The notes under the pieces: generated by a model
Database searches by the model: none
The model's input: only the letters and a program-made list of their open reading frames with translations
Told to the model about the DNA's origin: nothing
Program-made: the position numbers and the translations under genes
Source of the DNA: Promerops cafer
Lineage: Eukaryota; Chordata; Aves; Passeriformes; Nectariniidae
Assembly (NCBI GenBank): GCA_013398275.1
Contig: VZSE01006029.1
Location: 2,818,000 to 2,881,999, forward strand
Length of the DNA: 64,000 bases
Reading direction: 5' to 3'
In this document: piece after piece, positions 1 through 11,300 of the stretch
How positions within the stretch are numbered: the stretch's first letter is position 1
Layout: each line of letters starts with the position of its first letter

Positions 1-3000
1 AACTTATTACTGCTTAAAATACATCCGCATTTTAACACTGTGAGAGTTGTATTATTTTATAATCTACCTCTTTTTTTTCTGAGATCTTAGCACACACCAG
101 TCTCTTTACATGTGTCTGAACACATCAGCTGATTAAATCCTAGGGTACCACTGCAGACAAGGGATACTTCAAAGGAAGTTCAAATCCCTAAGCTAAAAGT
201 CTGAAATACCTGATTTTTTTAGTCCTGTCTTAGAGGTATAAATACTATACTTCATATTTGAATTAATACAATCAAAAGCTATTAAATGCTATCAATTGCT
301 TTGTCTAGCAAAATGCTGCCAAGCTAGTCATTATCAGGTCCTAATTGGCAGCAGTTACTTTATATTAGAGGGAAGAGGTGAATTCACCACTTTGAGGTGG
401 CAAAGAAAGCTTTTGCCAAGATAGACAGTGCTGGTTAGCTGTATGGAAATGTTATCGTGAGCATTTTTATATTAAAAACATCCTTGTATTGTACCTCCAC
501 TTCAGCAGCAGTTGTCACCCTAATTTTTCAAGCTTCCAAACTGACAAAGGAAAAACTAGATATCGTAATAACTAGGAAATATAACAATCAAAATGCAAGA
601 TGCCCCTTTGCAAGTTGGGAAAGGAGTCAACCACAAGGCAGTCTTCTCCAACACATTTATGTCGTCTCAAAATAATCAAAACATCACATCTGTCCTTTTC
701 CTTTCTTGTGCACTGTTGCAAGACCTATGTTTTCACTCAACGTGGTAACTCTTCTGCTTCCAAAGCCATTCAGGATGTTCCCAACTTCTCCTTAAATTCA
801 ATCTTCAATCTTCAGATTAAACCTAGACCCCAGTCAAATTCAATGCTTCAACGTTCATGAAATATTTTCCCAGTTTGCTACAGCAAAATCAATAAGGACT
901 CAGCTGGCTGAAGTAGATTTTTAGTTTTTGAAGTGCTCAATTATGCAGCAGGAGAAATGAAATTACTTCCAAGTATAAAGCAAGCAGCTTGGAAGGAAAG
1001 GAAAATAATCTGCGAAGTGAAAGGTCAAAGTTCAGTTTCCAGGATTTTTAATAGAAAAGCAAAGCACAAAGAGGTACAAACAATGGCCAGCAGAACAGGC
1101 CTAATATGTGTAATGAGGGAATATGATGATAATGTTTCTTATTTCATTTTTAAATGCTCTTAGGATTCTTTTTATGTCAGCATCTTCTTCCCCTTCCTAG
1201 CTAGATAACTCAATAAATTGAACCTTTCCTTCCCTATGGAAAACAGTTCCTGGAACATAATTGGGCGCCCAATTTGAGTAAAACAGCTGAAAATCATTTC
1301 TCTTGAAAGAAAAATTATGAACCTTTGATATGGTGCTTGTGAGAACCCTGTGCTTTTGTACCTTTCCCACTCCATTTTTTGCACATCATCCACTTAGTAT
1401 TTGCAATTCCACGGGGATTACAACCGTGACAGTAGCTAATCTAGAGTGGACTCTACCTTCAATGAGCAAAAAGTTGCTTTTGCAGCTGAGGAATTTAGCC
1501 CAGTGTTAGACCAAGGTATGTTGTAAGAGCACAAGAGGCTCGATGCTGCTTGCACAGCCCTGGCAGGCTGTGAGGCAGACAGACCCCCAGCACGAACACG
1601 GGAATTTCCAGCAGAGGTGTAACAAAATGAAGAACATCCCTTATTGCTACCCCAGCGCCTCTGGGGGATCCCTCCAGCAGAAGGGGAAGAGTACACACAG
1701 CCCTTTGCTGCTCCCTTCGTGGCTCAGAGACAGCAGGAGAGACTTGGTGCTCAGGCCCTGGTGGGAGTGGAAAGGAGAGAGCTCAGTGATCTGAAAAACA
1801 CTCCGTGTTGTGCTGCTGGAAATCACAGCAACCACCAACACTGTTTTAAGCTACATTCCTGAGGCGCCCAAAATATGGGAGTTTCAAGTCACCTCTGCCT
1901 CCCCTGCAGCACCATGCTGTGCCCCACGAGGAGGAGCCCAGCCAGACCTTACCCTGCCTGCATGTAACACATCAGGCTCGCCTCACAGCTCCAGTCTGCA
2001 AAAACAACTTGTTTTGCATATTGTGCTAAAGTGTGAACACAGCACTCCCCAGCTGGGCAATAAAATACTAGCAATGAAAATCTAAGGCTGGAACTGGAGA
2101 AAAAGCTCCAAAATTCTGCTGCCTCAGTGTGAATAATGAGAAAATAATTGAAACTCACACTCCAAATACATGATTTAGATTCTGTTTGTTTGTTTTTCTT
2201 AGTATGACTGAAGCAATCAAAATCTCTCATTTACAATTTTCAGCTAATCCTTCTACATATGCATTGGACACTGCAATCCTTTTCATAGATGGAGTTTAAT
2301 ACTTCCTTTGTAATTTATGGACGAGTTTTCTTAACTGAAAAAATTAGGATAAATCGCTCCACTTACATGGAGTAGTTATTGTCTTAAATAATAATCACTG
2401 TGTCTGGATTCCATCACAATTTATTCTGCTACCGAGCACCCTGTTTTCTTCTTATTTTATTGGAAATATCTCTCCCATGGCCTCTGTGGAAATGAGAAAA
2501 ACAATGCTTTTATAACAAACACATTTAAGGGGTTTTTTTTTCAGTTTGTTCTATTCACTCTGCAGCACATTCTATTTACTGCAGTTCAGGCCTGATCTCA
2601 GAAATCTTGGAGTGCACATATTCATCTGCCTCTGAGAAACAGAGAAGAATGTAATAAAGTGAATCTCCATGTATTTCTATAGAACAGTATAAAATTCTTT
2701 GCTTCATTGTTACTTTGTCTGATACAATTCCAGGTAAATAAATGCACTAATAATTGCATTTGCTCTATGCTTATACTGAATGTATGTCACACTCTTTATT
2801 TCACTCAGATAAAGTAGCATGAAGCCTCCTCCCCCCTTACAAAGCTACATGGCATCAACCACTACGCAGGCACAGTGGCTGTCAATGCTCTTTCCATGAA
2901 AATATCACCTTATTGCCACTAGATCTGTTCACAGTTTTGCCTTCTAAAAGAGGCATAAATTGTTCAAAGGCAAAAATAATATTAATAAGAGCCAGCTTCA

Positions 3001-6000
3001 TCTGGGACGCAAAGTTTAATATTCCAGTTCTTCATCTAGGACTGCCTTCAGCAGCTCAGGAACATCTGCATCATTGACTTCTTTCTTATTTTTTTCATAT
3101 CTTAAATGATACACCTAGACATCTATTAAGGAATATACAGATATCTGGGAAGCACTGGAACATCTCTGTCCTGTAAAGGTACATTTTAGGCAACGCATAC
3201 CAACTGTAATTGAGTGCCTCTCTGCTTACATTAGACATAATTTAATAAAGATATTTTAAAAGTAACAATACATGTCTTGTATATACAGATTAATAACTCA
3301 TGTCTTTTAATGACTTTGATTATATTTGGTATAAGAGAGTTGACCTGCAATGTCTTTCTTGGCTCTGATACCAGTTATGTATTTTCCCATTAAAAATTAA
3401 GCCCATTTAGGCTGAACTAAATGGAACCTGACTGTTTGATCTTAAGAAATACTGTGACCTTTTACACTGAGCTGAAGAAAGTAATCAACATGCTCTACAT
3501 TCCCTACTCTTCAATTCTATCAAAAAGGCTCTGTGTTCTGAGGATGATTGCTTGAGGTGCTAAAAGCATGTTTATTTCATATTTATATTAATTCATCTTC
3601 ATTTAATGACTTTGTAGCAGCTTGATTAGCATGATGAGTATAGTCTGGAAGGAAAGCTGGTCCTGCAGAAAAGATACGGATGTGAATTCTAAGAGAGATT
3701 TCATTTCTAGCTCAGCTGCTCGTTTTTTGCTACAGTTCAGAAATTAATTCAGATTGTGTTCCTGATCAGTAAAATGAAGATGATTTCATCTTGGCTTCAC
3801 CTTGTTCTACCTTAAGTTTGGGAGTTAGACAAACCATAGGGCAATGGGGCCCTCGGCACTGCAAGCACTACTGAGGTAAAAACAGTTTTCTTTTGGCTGG
3901 TATATTTTGATGGCAGATAAAAAGCAGTTGGTGTCTGTGCTACTTCTGGATTATACAAATGCTAAAGTTTTTATCAATACCAGGACATTTTTATTATACC
4001 ATTAGTAGCAAACAACAAGCTATTGTCTTTATTGCTGCGAAAAGGGTACTCTTTCTCTTTCTGCCTCCCTATTTCTTTGTTTCTCAGTTCACCATTGCAG
4101 GGGAAATATTACCCTCCATGCCTACAGTGAGCAATTTTCCTTATGTAGTTTTTGCTCTGTAGTATTTTGGCAAAATTTGCTAAATTCTCTCTTTGTTTCA
4201 TCCTCTCTGTGCAAAGAATACTTTCCCTGTACAAAACTGAACTCAGACGGAATTACAGAGCTTTCATCTGCTGACACTGGGAAAAGTGAGCTCTTCAAGA
4301 AATATCCTCTGCATCACTCCTTTCTTGTATCGCATCCTCTGTGAATATTAGCATCTTTCAGGAGGATGGAAAGGACTTTATGTAGCAGGCACTGTAGGAA
4401 AGGGTAAAACAAGAGTCCAGCTGGGACATTCTTCCCACTCTCCACCCTGCCAGGCCCTGGGGACCCCTTTTCAACCTCTATAAGGATGTAGGATGAGGAC
4501 CAGTGATGGAGAGGAACCACTTAAAGATGCAAACGACAGATAGGAAGAAGCAGATGAACCAAAGAGTCAGGGATATCTGTAGCAGTTGCAAAAGCCACAG
4601 CTGGATTTCTTCTGCCCAGTGTTGGCTATACACAGATACCTCTGTTCTCTCTCTCACTTGCTGAAAATGTCCTTGCAGATGTGCATCTCATACTAGATCT
4701 CTTCCCATCTTTTCCCTGTTTCCCACCATCAGCCAAAAGGCTTATGCACAGTAAAATAACCCTCTTCACTAGTTCACTTCCACACAGAATTTACAAGCCT
4801 TTTATTTGGTCCTTTTATAGGCTTTACTCTTACTTCGTCCTTTATCTTTTCCTGTTATAATCTGTATTTTATCCACAGGGATTATCTGCACCTCTGTACA
4901 CAGTGAGATTCTAACACTGGCTGGTTTTCATCATCAACAGATTAAGCACAATGAGTGACATTAAACAGAGTAGTGAAGGCTATAGCAGGGTGAGGAGCTG
5001 AGTGAGCTGGCTGAGCACAGATGCTCTTGTGCAGAATGATGAAAGCAGCAGCCTCTCAGCCCAGGGACATGGCATGTACACTGCAGGAGGAACAGTCATG
5101 ACACTATTGGGCTATCTGTGGTGTCACACCATGCTGACTATTACAGTGCAAGCCATTCTAAGTGACCCAGAGGACTACTCTGCTGATGTCCATCACAAAA
5201 ATCTCTACTTGTACTGAGTAAGTTTACAGCAAAGGAGACATCAAATGTGTCACTTCTGGAGTTAGTCAGTGTTTCCCTGACCAACTCAGGAACAAACTTG
5301 AAAGCAATCCTGCTGATTCAGTGGCATAGCAATTTGCTCATTGTTCCAAAAGCAGATTCCTCACATGCTAACATAAATATACCCACTGGGATGATTTTTA
5401 AAATGTCTACCTCTTCTCTTGAGGGTTCACTTACAAAGTTGGCTGATATTACTGCATAAACAGAGAGCCTGATTGTCTTCTCACATACACTGATTATAGG
5501 CAAGAGCAATGCCTTTGGCATGAATGGATGTATTTTTGAAAATCCACACATTCATTTGAGCATCCTTAACCTGAGTCTGATAGCTGATGTAAAGACAAAA
5601 ATCACAGTTTCCATACAATAATAGTACTGGATTTCCTCTTACTTCTAAAGCATAAAGATCTGGCTGTATCTCAGTGTGTGACATCAATGTACTGCAGCAT
5701 CAGGAAAGGCAAATGAGACCTGGGGAGGTATAAATTGAGGTGTCTTCTTCCTCCAGGGAACATAATTACGTATTATTGTCCTAATGAAATTTCAACTGAC
5801 ATACTGTGTTCTGTTCCCATCACTCATGCACAGAAATTATGAACTCCAACCATAGCAAATGCAGAGCAGAACATTCACATGACATCTTAGGACAGACTGA
5901 TGAACTGAGCACAGATTGTTCACTTCAGCAAAATGAGGACTATCGAGAATAATCCCACCCCAGAACCACACCAGGATGAGGGAAAATGTTCTTTTAACTG

Positions 6001-6600
6001 AAAAACAATGCTGGAAGAAAATCAAGTTAATATAGACCAGCTAGAAATAATTTGGGGCTGGAAGTAGAAGTTGGCATCTGACAAAGAAATGCAGCTGAGC
6101 ATGGCTGGGGTGGAGCCCTCTACAAACAAGAGGTGTCAGGGATCACTGTCATTGCTTTATGCCTGTTCTCCAAGATGCCAGTCGGAGCACAGCAGTGAGC
6201 AGCCCTCGCTGCTGTGCTTGAGAACCTTGTAGAAGTCCTTGGAGCTTTGCTTCTCTCTGTTTTGCTCCAATTTGTGTTTTCCTGGGCATCAAAATTGTGA
6301 CAACAATGCAAATCTACCCATACTTGTGAATTTCAGTAGCTTCAAATTAAAACCCTTGTTTTCTTCCTTGGTCTAATAAAATCTGCTTCCCCCAAACTGT
6401 TTTACACCTGAGGCTCAGGGAGGGAGGCAGAAGACATGCAGCAAGAATTCTCAGCACCAGCAGCTTGGGGTTTGGCGGAGTAGCAGAGGGAGGAAACAAA
6501 GAAAGAAAAAAGAATTAAAAACAAACAAACAAAAAAAGAAAACAAAAACAAACAAACAAAAAAAAAACAACAAAAAACAACCCCATACCAAAAATTCCCA
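1..6600. other. Intergenic, no gene recognised
   Basis: AT-rich DNA upstream of PENK. Open frames are short (under 100 codons), lack splice context and resemble no family I know. A somewhat GC-richer patch at about 1500-2000 gives overlapping short frames on both strands, which is typical of non-coding DNA. Distal PENK enhancers could lie here, but nothing in the bases identifies one. Confidence 0.6.
6502..6592. repeat. A-rich / (AAAC)n simple repeat
   Basis: A low-complexity stretch of A runs broken by single C or G bases, including several AAAC units. It sits immediately upstream of the GC-rich PENK island. It may be an old poly(A)-type tail or a microsatellite; no attached element body was recognised. 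Confidence 0.8.
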
Positions 6601-6831
6601 AACCCAGTCACACTCTCTGCGTTGTGTGAGGCTCTTTCGGGAACCTGCGTCCGCTGCCCCGGGGAGTGGGGTTTACCTGCGAGGGTCTGCCACCAACCTC
6701 GGGGCCCCTTTCCCTGTCCCTCACGCCCACCCCCGCATGACTCACGTGCTGTCTCATTCCCCGCCCGCCCCCGGTGAAAACTTCCCCCGGTAACTTTCCC
6801 GCTCCCCGATGGCAGGGGCACACACACCCCN

Positions 6832-7360
6832 CGGGCTCGGCTCGGCGCCCCCGAGCCGCCCTCGCTGGAGCTGCCAGCAGGCCCCGGCTGTGCCTGCCTC
6901 CCTCGGGGCTTCTTCGCAGGCTGCTCGGTCTCCCTATAAATAATAGTGGCTCCGACGCCGAGGCTTCAGCAAGGCGCAGCTTCTTCCTCGGCAACTCCCG
7001 GGAGCCCCGAGGGCAGCGTGTGTGTGTGAGTGAGTGAGTGAGTGAGCTGCTCTGCCCGCGGTGGGGACCGAGGGAGGGCCGGGGCGGGCTGGTGCCCGGC
7101 GCTGGGGAGGCTGCTCGCGGCATCCCGGTGGGAAGCCTTTCCCAGAAGGGGCCGGGATCCCGTCCGTGCCGCTCCGCGGTGCGTCTCTTCTCCCCCTGCG
7201 GTGCCGGCTTTTGCGGGCAGGGAGGGATCAAGTTTTTGGGGACGAACACTTTCACCAAGCGGGATCTTCTGGGCGCTACATCCTCCGGGTCCGCTCCTGT
7301 TCCGAACGCGGGTCAGTTGCCTTGCAGCTGCCAAGCGTCTGCTTAAAGCTCCCGCTTAAC
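6832..7360 (+). repeat. 529-bp direct duplicate of PENK 5' region (copy A, probable assembly artefact)
   Basis: This segment matches 7561-8089 at a constant offset of 729 bases. The only difference I found is G at 7135 against A at 7864. It is bounded exactly by single Ns at 6831 and 7361. The base patterns flanking those Ns (a CA-rich stretch ending in C's on the left, CACACC followed by C's on the right) look like two sides of one C-rich tract. The simplest reading is an extra contig or haplotype copy placed into a C-tract gap. Confidence 0.85.
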
Positions 7361-7428
7361 NCACACCCCCCCCCTCATCCCAAGCCCCGCTGGAGTCACG
7401 GACGGCGGGGCGGTGGTGCCGGGGGGGA

Positions 7429-7470
7429 TGTCGTAGTCGCCGCGTCAGCGGGAGCCCGACGGCGATTGGG
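7429..7470 (+). promoter_or_regulatory. PENK: PENK proximal enhancer: CRE-like and CCAAT-type elements
   Basis: CGTCA, the core of a cAMP-response element, lies at 7443-7447. GGCGATTGG, an inverted CCAAT/NF1-type box, lies at 7461-7469. GTCGTA at 7430-7435 sits where the weaker ENKCRE-1 would be expected. Mammalian PENK has ENKCRE-1, ENKCRE-2 (TGCGTCA) and a downstream NF1/CCAAT element in the same order upstream of the TATA box, and cAMP and calcium signals act through them. Here the ENKCRE-2 equivalent reads CGCGTCA. The spacing to the TATA box (about 55 bases) fits the mammalian layout as I recall it. Confidence 0.75.
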
Positions 7471-7500
7471 GGAGGCCGCCTTCTCCCCGCGGTCACGAAT

Positions 7501-7507
7501 TATAAAG
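7501..7507 (+). promoter_or_regulatory. PENK: PENK TATA box (TATAAAG)
   Basis: TATAAAG lies about 55 bases downstream of the CRE-like core and about 30 bases downstream of the CCAAT-type box. Transcription would be expected to start near 7530. This placement is inferred from family knowledge and motif spacing; the exact start site is not visible in the sequence. Confidence 0.75.
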
Positions 7508-7530
7508 TGCCGCCGCCGCCGCCCGCACAC

Positions 7531-8122
7531 GCTCCGCAGCGGCGCGCCCGGCCCCGGCAGCGGGCTCGGCTCGGCGCCCCCGAGCCGCCCTCGCTGGAGC
7601 TGCCAGCAGGCCCCGGCTGTGCCTGCCTCCCTCGGGGCTTCTTCGCAGGCTGCTCGGTCTCCCTATAAATAATAGTGGCTCCGACGCCGAGGCTTCAGCA
7701 AGGCGCAGCTTCTTCCTCGGCAACTCCCGGGAGCCCCGAGGGCAGCGTGTGTGTGTGAGTGAGTGAGTGAGTGAGCTGCTCTGCCCGCGGTGGGGACCGA
7801 GGGAGGGCCGGGGCGGGCTGGTGCCCGGCGCTGGGGAGGCTGCTCGCGGCATCCCGGTGGGAAACCTTTCCCAGAAGGGGCCGGGATCCCGTCCGTGCCG
7901 CTCCGCGGTGCGTCTCTTCTCCCCCTGCGGTGCCGGCTTTTGCGGGCAGGGAGGGATCAAGTTTTTGGGGACGAACACTTTCACCAAGCGGGATCTTCTG
8001 GGCGCTACATCCTCCGGGTCCGCTCCTGTTCCGAACGCGGGTCAGTTGCCTTGCAGCTGCCAAGCGTCTGCTTAAAGCTCCCGCTTAACCTCGCAAGCGC
8101 AATCACCCCGGCTCTAAAAAGC
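7531..8122 (+). other. PENK: PENK 5' untranslated region, exon limits unresolved
   Basis: The transcript must run from near 7530 to the acceptor at 8245. A good donor, AAAGC|GTGAGT, ends an exon at 8122 and would leave a 123-bp intron. Human PENK has two short 5' untranslated exons with small introns, so further splicing inside this interval is possible. One candidate acceptor is the pyrimidine-rich stretch ending in CAG at 7648. Only a transcript alignment can settle the structure. Confidence 0.5.
7561..8089 (+). repeat. 529-bp direct duplicate of PENK 5' region (copy B, native location)
   Basis: This copy is the native one because it continues without any N from the CRE/TATA promoter on its left into the splice acceptor and signal-peptide exon on its right. 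It carries PENK 5' untranslated sequence, including a second TATA-like element near 7664 and a short (GTGA)n run near 7757-7773. Confidence 0.8.
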
Positions 8123-8245
8123 GTGAGTTTAGCGGAGTTGGTTGAACCCTTTCACGCCGCCTTTTCCTGCTCCGAGACTGGGAGAGGCCGTGCCGAGGGT
8201 GGGAGCGGGAGGGGGTGGCTGCCGGCTGACCTCTCCTTCTTGCAG

Positions 8246-8387
8246 CTCCATGGCGTTGCTCCTGAGACTCGGCTGCTCGCTGCTGGCCCTCAGCACCTGC
8301 CTGCTCCCGAGGGCGCGGGGCGACTGCGGCCGCGACTGCGCCGCCTGCGCCTACCGCCTGGGACCCCGCGCCGGCATCCACCCCCTG
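8246..8387 (+). other. PENK: PENK first coding exon (signal peptide and N-terminal synenkephalin)
   Basis: The acceptor is a pyrimidine-rich stretch ending TTCTTGCAG at 8245; the donor is CTG|GTAAGC after 8387. The exon is 142 bp, with four untranslated bases before the ATG at 8250. As I recall, the matching human exon is 141 bp. It encodes residues 1-46: a hydrophobic leader rich in Leu and the first three synenkephalin cysteines. The start was chosen because it opens a signal peptide directly after the acceptor. An ATG further upstream in the same frame (8142) lies in the intron. The exon is very GC-rich, unlike the second coding exon. Confidence 0.95.
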
Positions 8388-11300
8388 GTAAGCGGCACGG
8401 GGGCCGGGAACGCCCCAGCGCCCCGGAATCCCCGCGGCCGGGCCGCTTCCCCGCTACCTTTGAAGGGAGGAAAGGGGGAGCGGGGAAAACCAGCGAAATA
8501 CGAAAAATAAATAGTGGGAGAAGTGACCGGGGTCTCTTGGAAGACCCTTTCTCTGAAGAGGGGAGAGAGGGAGCAGCGGGCTTGGGGGCGCTGGGCAGAG
8601 GGCGAGGAGCGAGCGGAGAGCGCTGACACAAACCCAGAGCGCCCCGAGGAGCCCCCCAGCCTGCCCGTCCCTCCCGCTGCCCGACGGCGAGCGGCGGCCG
8701 TCGGGGACGGGGACAGACGACACCGCGCACCGAGCAGCCCCGCGGGGAGCAAGGAAAAGGCCGAATGAAAACGTAAGGAGGAAGGGAAATCCGACCGGAG
8801 AGGGCATCTCTGCAGGGGAAGGAGGGGTCGCTGCCGGGCATTCCAGCACCGACAGGATGGGGAAGCCGAGCAGAACGGGAGGGAGGGTCCCGACCCTTGT
8901 CCAATGGCTCCATGGTAAGATGAGCTCCCTCTGGGCAGGGTGGTTGTCGAGCTGAAAAGATCCGCCTGAAATCTCACTTAAAAAAATGTGGGTTTAAAGC
9001 CTATTTGAGCAGCAGTACCTTCGCTGCTTCTCCTCTCTGCACGGTGCTGCACAGCGTTAGGAATATGCCTGTGAAAGACATTGGCTTCTAAGACAAATCT
9101 TGCTAAGTCCGGAATGAGGGGAACTGGGGGTGGGGGTTATCTGTAATTTTTATGATGTTGAAATAATTTAAAAGAATAGTCACAGAGGCAGTCCAACTTG
9201 AAATTTAAAGATCGGAGGTCAGTGAAAATCTGGGGTACCTCAGCCCTTCCTGAAAAAGGTGGGAACTCCGGCTCCCAAGTACTTTGCCAGTGGCATTGGT
9301 TGTTCCTGACCTCAAATACACACACATCGAGGCATCATGCTCTCGGCACATCTGAATGATCTTAAAAGTTTGTTCCTATCATGTCACTGGTTACTTGGGA
9401 TCATGCAAAAGGAAGGACTTGGCTCTCTAGCCTTACACAGAATTAGGAACCACTGAGTACTTCTTACTCCAAAAGCTCAAGAACTCTTAACCATAGCAGG
9501 CTCAGAATGGCAATATTATTTGGAAAGCTGGCAAAACAGTTCAATCTACATTTTTTCCCCTCTGCTTACATTAGCTTTCAATCAAACTTTAGCTTTAATG
9601 TCAACTGGGGTAAAAAAAAGTCGTAGTTTGCCCTTATGGAGGGAGGGCTTTTCAGAGTGTATGTTCTGCATATCTGTATTGACAGTCTCTTTTGCACACC
9701 TTCAGTAATCATTAAGAAAGAATTGAAGTCCTATTCTGTAACAATGTTTATTGGCTAAATAGGTAAAGGAGGAATATAGCAAACCTTGTGTTTGTTAAAC
9801 ATGTATGAACAATTCTTGGAAACTATTGCTTCAAGTTAATATATAATCTATAATATATAGGCATCTAGATAATATATAATATATAACTTATCTAGTAACA
9901 TAACTGGATTTATCATATTGTATTTGTAAGATACAAGACTTTTCACACTGTACCTGGTCACTCACACTTACGGAGTATGTTCATCTGACAAGAGGAGATT
10001 ATTAAAACTAACTGAGAAAGGGAGAGACCTATTCTTGCTTTGATTTAAAGCAATTTCAAAGTCAGACTGAAGCCAAAATCTTACTCTCTTTTCAGCATGA
10101 CTATAATACATAATAATACTATACTATAATAAGCATGTAGTGCCAGTTAAATTATTTTGTTGAAAAATATATAAATCCCTGTAACTTTCTTGTGATCAGA
10201 CAAAAAAATCATATTTAAATTTCTCAGACTAAAGTAAGGCTCAAGAGACAGATTGTGCAGTGGACACATCATCTATAGTCAGAATGAATGTTTCTCTTAT
10301 TGGAAATATTGATGATTTTTTTCTTTACCTATTGTGGTATGAAAACCACAGGTAAGAAGGAAAAACACTGGAATCACCTTATTTTACAACTGAAGGGTAT
10401 GGCTGCACAAGAAGTAAATACTCCTGACACAAGAGATATAACAGCTAGTATCTATATTATCATCACAAGACAGGTTATGAGATATGCATAAGGTACTGAA
10501 AGCTTTTTTTCATGTTGTAGCCTGAAAATTTTTCAATACAGTCAGAAACAACACAGCTTAGTATTTTTTTCTCTCATCATCTTTGATAATCATTGCTTTC
10601 CAGCTAGCAAAAATGGAACTTTGATCCTGCTCTGAGAGAGCCTGTATTTCTACATTTTTATTGGTACATGTTGGAATTACCTGTTTAACCAAGAGAAACT
10701 AATGGCAACACACAGCCTTTAGAGCTATGGAGTGTATTGAAGATACTGAACAGTGCAGTACAGCTGGCTTCTTTGCAACGACTGTGCTGTGCAACTTCTT
10801 TTCTAAAATTTCTGAACGATCCTTTTAATTATGAAGATTGAATACACTTCTACACTTGCATTATGAAGCAAACCACAATTGGTTTTTAGCTTCCCAGTAG
10901 TAAATTAAAAAAAAAAAATCATAACTCACACGAGTGTCAGGGAGATACAGGAACTGTACTTGTGGCTTCCTTTGAAAAAGAAACATAGGGGCAACCTTGA
11001 CATAGAAGACCCACAATTCATATTATCTGGTAGTCTCTCTCTTAGAGTGGAGATTACCTTGTCCTTCAGGGAGGGATATGAAGAACTTCAAAACAGACAG
11101 GTACCAAATCAGCTGTTCCCAAAGAGCAGTTCTTCCAAGCCACACACAAAGAGAGGTTCGCTCATGCTCTTTTATAAACAAGTAAATCTAAGATAAGGTG
11201 ATAGTTACTGTCAAATTATTGTCAGTAAACCACATCCGTTTTTCAGGCATGTACACTAGAATGTGAAGGAAAATTGCCTTCTGCCAAAGCTTGGGAGACC

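Larger units (their letters stand above)
6640..8960. promoter_or_regulatory. PENK: CpG island spanning the PENK promoter and first coding exon
   Basis: A dense GC- and CpG-rich block with abrupt borders against AT-rich flanks. It contains the CRE-like and CCAAT-type motifs, a TATA box, the 5' untranslated region, the signal-peptide exon and the start of the following intron. Part of its length is artificial: 6832-7360 is a near-perfect copy of 7561-8089 bounded by single Ns. The true island is probably about 0.5 kb shorter. Confidence 0.85.

Noticed and set aside
6608..8977. Many long open frames on both strands in the PENK GC-rich island (up to 278 codons)
   Set aside because: They overlap in several phases on both strands, ignore the splice sites, and in part appear twice because of the false duplication. 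Only the signal-peptide exon at 8250-8387 is supported.
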